Origin: Candidatus Methanofilum arcanum
GTDB taxonomy: Archaea; Halobacteriota; Methanomicrobia; Methanomicrobiales; Methanospirillaceae
Direction: 5' to 3'
Assembly (NCBI GenBank): GCA_031285085.1
Contig: JAITWW010000024.1
Location: 1-5,458 of the forward strand
Length of the DNA: 5,458 nt
The translations under genes were made by a program, and so were the position numbers. Position 1 is the stretch's first letter, and every line of letters begins with the position of its first letter. Shown here one piece after another: positions 1 to 4,795 of the stretch. The notes beneath the pieces are model-generated. The model was not told the DNA's origin. It searched no databases and was given only the letters and a program-made list of their open reading frames with translations.

Positions 1-138
1 GAAACAGGAACACTAAATACGTCCACATAATCGCGTACTCCAGCCTCTGCCCGCTCATAGGTAACAAGAGTTTCGTCTGTTCCATATCTGAAAAATACAG
101 CAACCTGTGGCTCCATCCCCAGATCAGTGACCTGGCCA
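1..138 (-). repeat. Surface-protein module repeat, copy 2
   Basis: This stretch matches 325-462 with 10 mismatches in 138 aligned bases, counted by eye, without gaps. The period is 324 nt, exactly 108 codons, so the repeat is in frame. It encodes the module from SGQVTDLG through VFFRYGTDE to DYVDVFSVPV. Copy 2 begins at the window edge, so the full repeat and the total number of copies are unknown. Confidence 0.9.
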
Positions 139-599
139 CTCATAGTAGCCTCAGTCTCAGTTACACTTGTTACATCAGTTGTGATGACACCAACAGCGGG
201 AACCACCACAGGATTTTGCGTCCAAAACGAGGCAATGGCGCCACATACATCCGCTTCATCCCCCACGATTGCTGATGGTTTGGCACAGGCTTGGAAATAA
301 TACGGAGTGTTTGGCGCAAGCCAAGAAACAGGAACACTAAACACGTCCACATAATCGCGTATTCCAGCCTCTGCCCGTTCATAGGTAGCAAGAATTTCGT
401 CTGTTCCATATCTGAAAAATACAGAAACTTGTGATTCCACCCCCAGATCAGTGACCTGGCCATTGAAAATAGCCTCCGTGGCCGTCACACCTACATCACT
501 TGTGACAACGGTCAGATCCGCAGCACTTACAACACACACTGGCAGCGTTACTGCTAGCGCTATAACTAAGATAATATGGAAAATCCCCCTCTCCATCAT
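1..599 (-). CDS. Secreted FN3-like repeat surface protein, 5' part (runs off left edge)
   Basis: This frame stays open from the ATG at 597-599 to the window edge: 199 complete codons and no stop. An in-frame TGA lies seven codons upstream. Residues 1-26 form a signal peptide: MMERG, then a hydrophobic core IFHIILVIALAVTLPVCVV, with probable cleavage after VSA before ADLT. The rest is beta-rich and repeated. The module reads as T-D-V..TEA...GQVTDLG, then VFFRYGTDE, then APNTPYYFQACAKP, then a closing FWTQNP. This is the pattern of fibronectin type III-like domains in methanogen surface proteins (TEAT..G.v.dLG, v.F.YGT, L.PnT.YYf.A). The first module ends near residue 130, and a second starts near 139 and is cut by the edge. 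C105 and C119 could form a disulfide. No lipobox is convincing (LPVC lacks the small residue before Cys). No Shine-Dalgarno is obvious before the start; a second in-frame ATG lies one codon later (594-596). The likely role is cell envelope or adhesion (inference); binding partner and anchoring are unknown. Confidence 0.8.
   Translation of the reverse strand, partial: MMERGIFHIILVIALAVTLPVCVVSAADLTVVTSDVGVTATEAIFNGQVTDLGVESQVSVFFRYGTDEILATYERAEAGIRDYVDVFSVPVSWLAPNTPYYFQACAKPSAIVGDEADVCGAIASFWTQNPVVVPAVGVITTDVTSVTETEATMSGQVTDLGMEPQVAVFFRYGTDETLVTYERAEAGVRDYVDVFSVPV
325..462 (-). repeat. Surface-protein module repeat, copy 1
   Basis: This is the N-terminal-proximal copy of the 324-nt-period repeat and the partner of 1-138. 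Similarity falls sharply on the promoter-proximal side: beyond 462 the copies read NGQVTDLG preceded by TSDVGVTATEAIF, versus TTDVTSVTETEATM, with a one-codon length difference. The boundary of high identity is therefore internal to the module. Confidence 0.9.
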
Positions 600-689
600 A
601 GATATACTAATGGTTCATATGCACATAAATAATTCGATTTAACTGCTGTTTTGCGCAATTTCCCCAAGTAATATTCTGCTATTCACTAT

Positions 690-745
690 TCTCTATTAAT
701 TTTTATTTTGTTATATTGTTATTATAAAATTATAAAATTGGAATT
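690..745 (-). promoter_or_regulatory. AT-rich promoter-like region of the surface-protein gene
   Basis: The strand leading into the surface-protein gene is almost pure A/T here. It includes TTATAATTTTATAAT-like runs that could serve as a TATA box, roughly 125-140 nt before the start codon. That would give a long 5' leader. No factor-B recognition element or transcription start can be fixed by eye, so this is a regional call only. Confidence 0.25.
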
Positions 746-985
746 TTACCATCCATTTCATGGATATTCTCCAAAGTGACTCACCACATCTCCCATTTAC
801 CCTTCAAAGTGCCTCAGCTTATCGCTAGGCCACAGCAGCAATCCGAGTGAAAATCAAAAAACTCTTCTCATTTTTGCACAACTCCTAAAAAGAAGAGAGA
901 GAAGACTCAGCCAAGGTTATCGATTTTAGAAGATGTATGCAACTCGCCATAATGTTACACGGCAAGCATGAAAAAAATGGAATGA

Positions 986-1314
986 ATGCCCACAAACTAC
1001 CCAAGAGACCTAACTGACACGCTGAAAAGAGAGTTTGCTATGGTGAGTTACACCTATCCATGATACCCGGGGCATCGTTACAGCAGGACGTTTATGAGAG
1101 ATGTTTTGATATATTCGTCGATACTGTCGATGATGTAGAGATGACTTGTTGTGTACAGCGCCTCATAGCCATCTATCAAGTAGTTTGTTGCATAAAGTAG
1201 TAGCATAATTTTGATCGTGCGTTTAACGGTTTTTACGCAAAAATGTGGCAGGATATTACGCTTCATGAAGAAGATAAGTGGCATTTATCACAGTTTTTGA
1301 AGGCTTTCATGTGA
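986..1314 (+). pseudogene. Possible decayed coding region (unrecognised)
   Basis: Pieces of protein-like sequence appear in successive plus-strand frames. From the ATG at 986 one frame reads MPTNYPRDLTDTLKREF and on to VSYTYP, where it meets a TGA at 1061-1063. In the next frame, open from about 1057, the sequence continues as IPGASLQQDVYERCFDIFVD, with the frame blocked by two adjacent TAG codons at 1198-1203. It then resumes as HNFDRAFNGFYAKMWQDITL and HEEDKWHLSQFLKAFM, ending at TGA 1312-1314. This could be a gene broken by one indel and two stops, for example an old mobile-element gene, but I recognise no family. It may equally be chance open frames in non-coding DNA. Confidence 0.2.
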
Positions 1315-1315
1315 T

Positions 1316-1443
1316 AAAAAATGGGAGGAGGGAATCTCTATATATATTTTTAATGTTCATCCCATGATTGCTGTTAACACGGTTGGTGTTACAACAAAGG
1401 CTGCTCTGACAGAGGAAATAAGGCTAGTACCCTCCATTTTTTT
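1316..1443. repeat. Imperfect inverted repeat bounding 128 nt
   Basis: The left arm begins AAAAAATGGGAGG at 1316 and the right arm ends CCCTCCATTTTTTT at 1443. The arms pair over about 12 bp with one bulged base, and each ends in an A or T run. The roughly 100-nt interior contains a small hairpin, TAACAC/GTGTTA, at 1375-1391. I see no clear target-site duplication. Possible readings are a MITE-like remnant, or a pair of T-rich terminators facing each other: T6 on the minus strand at 1316-1321 downstream of rubrerythrin, and T7 on the plus strand at 1437-1443. Confidence 0.4.
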
Positions 1444-1458
1444 CAGTTCAAGCAAATT

Positions 1459-2001
1459 TTAGTAGTTAGTGGGAAGAATTTGGAAATAACTTTGTGGGTG
1501 ATTACATACAGGACATACACTAGGCGCACCTGTTCCTGCATAGTGGTGTCCGCAGTTTGCACATTGCCAGACTACCTTTTGTTCTTTTTTGAACACACGA
1601 TTTTCTTCGATGTTTTTCAAAAGAGCAAGGTATCTGGCTTCGTGTTCCTTCTCGATTTGTCCAACGCCTTCAAACAGGGAAGCTATGTCATGAAATCCTT
1701 CTTCTTTGGCTTCCTTAGCCATTCTTGCGTACATATCTGTCCATTCTTCATGCTCGCCAGCGGCGGCGGCTTTAAGATTGGATGCTGTGTCTGGGACTGA
1801 CCCACCATGGAGCTGCTTAAACCACATTTTTGCGTGTTCTTTCTCGTTTTCCGCTGTTTCTAAGAAAAAGGCTGCAATTTGCTCATACCCATCCTTTTTG
1901 GCTTGAGAAGCGAAATAGGTGTACTTGTTTCTTGCTTGCGACTCACCTGCGAACGCTTCCATGAGGTTTGCTTCTGTTTTTGTTCCTTTCAAATTTGACA
2001 T
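1459..2001 (-). CDS. rbr: Rubrerythrin
   Basis: This non-haem iron protein reduces hydrogen peroxide to water in the cytoplasm of anaerobes, taking electrons from rubredoxin or NAD(P)H-linked reductases (family knowledge). It has 180 residues, against about 190 for the Desulfovibrio vulgaris protein; the difference is a shorter loop after helix B (LHGGSVPDTASNL). The ferritin-like four-helix domain spans residues 1-135 and has all expected diiron ligands: E20 (AFAGESQARN), E53 and H56 (ENEKEH), E83 and E86 (GEHEE), E117 and H120 (EKEH). A C-terminal rubredoxin-like domain spans about 142-180 with CxxC pairs C147/C150 and C163/C166, joined by the family signature YAGTGAPSVCP. The start is the ATG at 1999-2001, preceded by AGAGGA at ideal spacing. 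The gene stands alone, with wide spacers on both sides, so it is probably monocistronic. Nothing is missing or truncated. Confidence 0.97.
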   Translation of the reverse strand: MSNLKGTKTEANLMEAFAGESQARNKYTYFASQAKKDGYEQIAAFFLETAENEKEHAKMWFKQLHGGSVPDTASNLKAAAAGEHEEWTDMYARMAKEAKEEGFHDIASLFEGVGQIEKEHEARYLALLKNIEENRVFKKEQKVVWQCANCGHHYAGTGAPSVCPVCNHPQSYFQILPTNY

Positions 2002-2006
2002 TTTTT

Positions 2007-2012
2007 TCCTCT
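2007..2012 (-). promoter_or_regulatory. Ribosome binding site of rubrerythrin
   Basis: AGAGGA lies five bases before the rubrerythrin ATG on the minus strand. It is complementary to the 3' end of archaeal 16S rRNA and settles the start codon. Confidence 0.75.
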
Positions 2013-2036
2013 TTGAGATTACATGAACTTACGTGG

Positions 2037-2045
2037 CTATAATTT
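2037..2045 (-). promoter_or_regulatory. Candidate TATA box of rubrerythrin
   Basis: The minus strand reads GCAAATTATAGCC here, an AT core centred about 40 nt before the ATG. Transcription starting some 25 nt downstream would give a short leader of about 13-15 nt that still contains the ribosome binding site, as is usual in archaea. Placement is by eye. Confidence 0.4.
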
Positions 2046-2341
2046 GCACAACCGGCAGGTTAAATCCGTAGCAAATCTTTAGTTTCACTAATACAGCTGC
2101 AGAATATTACAGCGATAGACACTTTTTAGGGTGGCAGTTTTGGTTTGATATTGATATATTGTTGATAATAATGGTATGTAATGATTTTGGATTCTTTCAA
2201 CCTCAAGTACGATTCTTCACATAGTTAGTTGAAGCCAGAACAAAATAACCATTTTTGTCACTTATTTGGCACTGAAATATCCAGATATGTGTAAATATCA
2301 ATTTAACTATGTAAAGACCCAAAAATGAAAAACTCAGAATG
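2046..2341. other. AT-rich spacer with TTGATA repeats
   Basis: There is no gene in this stretch. The hexamer TTGATA occurs three times at 2145-2150, 2151-2156 and 2162-2167, and AATATCAA at 2294-2301 is an inverted copy of TTGATATT. The stretch otherwise carries only short frames without ribosome binding sites. It lies upstream of rubrerythrin and downstream of the aminotransferase unit, so any regulatory site here would most likely act on rubrerythrin. Confidence 0.4.
2319..2332 (-). terminator. Candidate T-rich terminator of the aminotransferase unit
   Basis: The minus strand reads GTTTTTCATTTTTGGG starting about 10 nt after the stop codon of the membrane-protein gene. Archaeal termination commonly needs only such U-rich tracts, without a hairpin. 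The position directly after the last gene of the unit supports the call. Confidence 0.45.
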
Positions 2342-2878
2342 TTATCCCTTTTTTCTTCTCAAAAGCACTCGTTCCAGTTCGAAAGCAGACTGAGAACCAA
2401 GAAATATCTTTTTTTCCTTCTCATCAGAAGACAAATATGTTATGCAGACTCCCTCATTTCCTGATACCGTGTACGATACAACCCCTCTCCAATACTTGAT
2501 TCCCCAGCCTTTCAGAAGTGGATGATAATGTTGAACATCAATTCGAACTATCGAAGAACGCAAAATAATCCGAGGTGAGAGATGAAATGGTGCATACTGA
2601 AAACGAAGTTCTGCTTCTGTGACCTCGATATCAAAGCGTATGATTGCTAGTAGAGCAGGAATAAGCCATCCAACCATAATCCAGACAAAGATCATCTCAT
2701 TATCTGATGCAATATTCGTTCCAAATGGAATGCCAAGTACAATTTGCTGGATAAAGCCCCACCAGGCAAATATGATAAAGAGAAGAAAAAGAGCCTGGAC
2801 AAAAAAATGAGAACGAATAAAACTCTGACGCTCAACAAAGAGCGTATATGAATCTGTTTGCAAGTCTTGAAGAGTCAT
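2342..2878 (-). CDS. Two-helix membrane protein with PH-like domain (DUF6141-like)
   Basis: This is a 178-residue protein of unknown function. Residues 1-23 are cytoplasmic with an ERQ motif (FVERQSF). Transmembrane helix 1 is about 24-46 and helix 2 about 61-80. A soluble beta-rich C-terminal domain follows (82-178) with YAPFHLSPR, GWGIKYWRG, YTVSGNEGV and IFLGSQSAFELERVL. The arrangement of FREVQ-like start, two helices with IPFG between them, then PFH, GWGI, a V-SGN-GV strand and a final GSQ..EL helix is what I remember of the DUF6141/bacterial-PH type of membrane proteins; this is recall, not a search. I chose the ATG at 2876-2878: it follows the aminotransferase stop (TAA) by one base and has AGGTG seven bases upstream. 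A TTG 24 bases further up would overlap the aminotransferase and has no ribosome binding site. Tight coupling suggests translation with the upstream enzyme and perhaps a shared task, which I cannot name. Confidence 0.8.
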   Translation of the reverse strand: MTLQDLQTDSYTLFVERQSFIRSHFFVQALFLLFIIFAWWGFIQQIVLGIPFGTNIASDNEMIFVWIMVGWLIPALLAIIRFDIEVTEAELRFQYAPFHLSPRIILRSSIVRIDVQHYHPLLKGWGIKYWRGVVSYTVSGNEGVCITYLSSDEKEKKIFLGSQSAFELERVLLRRKKG

Positions 2879-2879
2879 C

Positions 2880-4079
2880 TTACGACACCTGTGAAAAGGC
2901 AACTTTCAGTCGTTCAATCCCAGTATGTATCATATCGTCATGAATTGATGAAAAATTCAATCTGATACCACGATTACTCTCAGGTGCGGCTTTATCATAG
3001 TAAAAAGGAAGCCCTGGCATGATACCAACCTTCTGTTTTACTGCTGCATGAAAGAGATCTGTTCCTTGTACCCCATCAGGAAGAGTGATCCAAAGAAACA
3101 TCCCCCCCTTTGGATCTGTCCTCACACAACCAGATGGAAGCTGATCATCAATCAAATCACAAAGCATATGACATCTGTTCTGGTATACCTTTCGAACCAT
3201 CGCAAGATGAGCATCATAGTCATAGGTGTTCAGATATCTTGCAAGAATCATCTGAGACAAAAAACCAGAATGGAGATCTGCTGCCTGTTTTGCGGAATTA
3301 AACGGCTTAAGGATCTCTGGTGGTGCAATGATCCATCCCGTGCGAAGTCCTGGTGCGATGGTCTTTGAAAATGAACCTGATATTATTGTTTCATCTGGGA
3401 GATACGAACCAACTGGACGAGGGTACTCTCCATGAAAGTGAAGCTCAAAAAAAGCATGATCTTCATAAAACAAGGTCTCTGAGTCAGAACAGATCTCAGC
3501 GATATGTTGCTTTACCTCATGAGAATAACTGATTCCAGTTGGGTTTTGTGAGAAAGGAACACCATAAAAAAACTTTGGTCGAAGAGTGGTGACAAGCTCC
3601 TCAAATGCCGCGGTGTCTATCCCCTCTGGAGTCTGCGCTGCACTGCAAAACTGTGGCTCATAAAAAGAGAACGCTTCAATTGCTCCCAGATATCCAGGAG
3701 ACTCTATGCCAACCACATCATGTGGATCAATGAATATCTTTCCAACAAGATCCAATGCCTGCTGGGAACCGTTTAAGATTTGAATATGAGCCGGGGACAC
3801 ATCCATCCCATACAGGCGGTTATACCGTGTTGCAATATACTCACGAAGTGGGTAGTATCCATCAGTACTACTATATTGAAGAGCAACCTCTCCTTCTTCT
3901 TCAAGCACGGCGGCTGTTGCGTTTGCAATCCCCTCTTTATCAATGAGATCTGCATCTGGAAGCCCTCCTGCAAAAGAGATAATTTCAGGATCAATAGAGA
4001 GGCGAAAGAGTTCTGATAAAAATGACTCGGGTAATGCTTGTGCTCTACGTGCAAATCGATATCGAGATACAACACCCAT
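2880..4079 (-). CDS. PLP-dependent class I/II aminotransferase (LysN/MocR-catalytic-like)
   Basis: This is a 399-residue fold-type I aminotransferase, complete for the family (about 390-410). It is expected to move an amino group between an amino acid and a 2-oxo acid using pyridoxal phosphate in the cytoplasm. Landmarks in order: FAGGLPDADLI (36-46); the substrate loop YSSTDGYYPLREYIA (69-83); NGSQQALDL (103-111); VPFSQNPTG (174-182) with N179; YEDHAFFELHF (205-215) with cofactor aspartate D207; SGSFSKTIAPGLRTGW (234-249) with Schiff-base lysine K239 and phosphate-binding R246; and GIRLNFSS (371-378) with carboxylate-binding R373. The tyrosine usually three residues after the cofactor aspartate is phenylalanine here (F210). 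The closest named families by motif are 2-aminoadipate aminotransferase (LysN/Kat II) and the catalytic part of MocR regulators; there is no DNA-binding domain. Substrate could be aromatic, branched-chain or 2-aminoadipate and is not determinable here. The start lacks a clear ribosome binding site; a short-leader or leaderless transcript is possible. Confidence 0.92.
   Translation of the reverse strand: MGVVSRYRFARRAQALPESFLSELFRLSIDPEIISFAGGLPDADLIDKEGIANATAAVLEEEGEVALQYSSTDGYYPLREYIATRYNRLYGMDVSPAHIQILNGSQQALDLVGKIFIDPHDVVGIESPGYLGAIEAFSFYEPQFCSAAQTPEGIDTAAFEELVTTLRPKFFYGVPFSQNPTGISYSHEVKQHIAEICSDSETLFYEDHAFFELHFHGEYPRPVGSYLPDETIISGSFSKTIAPGLRTGWIIAPPEILKPFNSAKQAADLHSGFLSQMILARYLNTYDYDAHLAMVRKVYQNRCHMLCDLIDDQLPSGCVRTDPKGGMFLWITLPDGVQGTDLFHAAVKQKVGIMPGLPFYYDKAAPESNRGIRLNFSSIHDDMIHTGIERLKVAFSQVS
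2886..2890 (-). promoter_or_regulatory. Ribosome binding site inside the aminotransferase 3' end
   Basis: AGGTG on the minus strand sits seven bases before the ATG of the membrane-protein gene and within the last codons of the aminotransferase (CAG GTG TCG TAA G ATG). It decides the start of the downstream gene and points to translational coupling. Confidence 0.65.
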
Positions 4080-4181
4080 AGTATTTATTTGGTGCGTATA
4101 CCATTAAGTCGTCGACCACTACCCTACCACATCCGGACATCAAACCAGCATACCAATACCATATTGTGATGATGTATACAT
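4080..4181. promoter_or_regulatory. Divergent promoter region between aminotransferase and dcd
   Basis: These 102 nt must carry both start regions, because the genes point away from each other. Toward the aminotransferase, TTAATGGTATACG (core at 4095-4102 on the plus strand) lies 16-23 bases before the ATG, close to the spacing of a TATA box for a short-leader or leaderless message. Toward dcd no strong TATA box stands out; GTGAT at 4166-4170, eleven bases before the ATG, is a weak match to the 16S complement. Individual sites are tentative. Confidence 0.4.
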
Positions 4182-4736
4182 ATGATACTCGTTGACTGGC
4201 AGATCAATGATCGGATCAGGCACGGTCACATCTTCGTAGATCCTTTTAATCCCGATCTTATCCAGCCAAACTCACTTGATATCCGCCTCGGAAATCATTT
4301 TGTGTGGTACCTTCCCGGAGATGACGTCATTGATCCATATGATCATGCATCTGTGTCTGCACGAACAGAATCAACCACAGCCTCAAGCTTCATTCTCTAT
4401 CCACGGCAGTTTGTTCTCGCTGAAACATTAGAAGTTATTGGACTTCCAGATGATATTGTTGCAAGCATCGAAGGAAAAAGCAGCATTGCGCGTCTTGGAG
4501 TCGAACTTCATCAGACCGGGGGGTGGATCGATGCAGGATTTCATGGCAGCATCACTCTTGAAATGTGTAATGTCAATGCCCGTCCGGTACGGATCTATGA
4601 GGGTATGTCAATTGGTCAACTCGTTTTTTACTCAACCGAGCGTGCTTCTGCTCCGTACAACATGAAAAGTGGCGCAAAATACATGAATCAGCGTCAGGCA
4701 ACACTTTCAAAATACTATGCAAACAAAAAAGAGTGA
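4182..4736 (+). CDS. dcd: dCTP deaminase, probably bifunctional dCTP deaminase/dUTPase
   Basis: This enzyme converts dCTP to dUTP, and in the bifunctional archaeal/mycobacterial type on to dUMP, feeding thymidylate synthesis and keeping dUTP low. It has 184 residues, a normal length (Escherichia coli 193). The N-terminus MILVDWQIND is followed by the nucleotide-fold signature IQPNSLDIRLGN (27-38). The active-site strand is EGKSSIARLG (97-106), where S100 and R104 correspond to E. coli S111 and R115. Catalytic glutamate E127 lies in GSITLEMCN and corresponds to E138, with the same 27-residue spacing from the serine. GMSIGQLVFY (141-150) and the closing tail GAKYMNQRQATLSKYY (164-179) complete the trimeric dUTPase-like fold. 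The loop TGGWIDAGFHG (112-122) resembles the GWIDAGFKG of the Methanocaldococcus jannaschii bifunctional enzyme more than E. coli VTAHRIDPGW. Residue G113 is normally alanine. The start ATG at 4182 has only a weak ribosome binding site. thrS follows on the same strand. Confidence 0.94.
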   Translation: MILVDWQINDRIRHGHIFVDPFNPDLIQPNSLDIRLGNHFVWYLPGDDVIDPYDHASVSARTESTTASSFILYPRQFVLAETLEVIGLPDDIVASIEGKSSIARLGVELHQTGGWIDAGFHGSITLEMCNVNARPVRIYEGMSIGQLVFYSTERASAPYNMKSGAKYMNQRQATLSKYYANKKE

Positions 4737-4781
4737 GACAATATCTATACGATTGAAAAAGAAATAGATATGGATATTACT

Positions 4782-4785
4782 GGAG
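4782..4785 (+). promoter_or_regulatory. Ribosome binding site of thrS
   Basis: GGAG ten bases before the ATG at 4796-4798 supports that start. The 59-nt dcd-thrS gap contains no T-rich terminator, consistent with read-through from dcd. Confidence 0.55.
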
Positions 4786-4795
4786 CACAGACAAT

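Larger units (their letters stand above)
600..1458. other. Gene-poor intergenic stretch
   Basis: About 860 nt lie between the surface-protein start and the rubrerythrin stop. No reading frame on either strand combines good length, a start with a ribosome binding site and recognisable protein sequence. The contents are an AT-rich block (about 660-745), an open frame without an ATG at 780-926, a possibly decayed coding region at about 986-1314, and an imperfect inverted repeat at 1316-1443. A minus-strand open frame of 68 codons (1078-1284) reads as a K/I/L-rich peptide with no family resemblance and I do not call it a gene. A purine/pyrimidine pair, CTCTTCT at 862-868 and AGAAGAG at 891-897, could form a 7-bp hairpin. 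Confidence 0.6.

Noticed and set aside
1..462. CRISPR array
   Set aside because: The repeat period is 324 nt, in frame, with coding-type differences inside a protein module; it is not short repeats with unique spacers.
170..463. 97-codon minus-strand open frame beginning MARSLIWGW
   Set aside because: It overlaps the surface-protein gene in another frame. The true frame is open to the window edge, has a signal peptide and a 108-residue repeat; this one is an out-of-frame shadow.
451..642. 63-codon plus-strand open frame opposite the surface-protein start
   Set aside because: It lies antisense to the signal peptide and first module, has no ribosome binding site, and resembles no protein family.
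862..897. CTCTTCT/AGAAGAG hairpin as a terminator or small RNA
   Set aside because: Only 7 bp with a 22-nt loop in a purine/pyrimidine-biased tract, no following T run and no adjacent gene end; chance is a sufficient explanation.
1078..1284. 68-codon minus-strand open frame in the gene-poor region
   Set aside because: Its composition is rich in I/L/K/Y as expected for random AT-rich DNA, there is no ribosome binding site, and the opposite strand reads at least as protein-like.
1480..1906. Plus-strand open frames across rubrerythrin
   Set aside because: Antisense shadows of a gene with complete diiron and rubredoxin motifs.
2879..2902. Upstream TTG start for the membrane protein
   Set aside because: It would overlap the aminotransferase, lacks a ribosome binding site, and adds eight residues before the well-supported ATG at 2876-2878.
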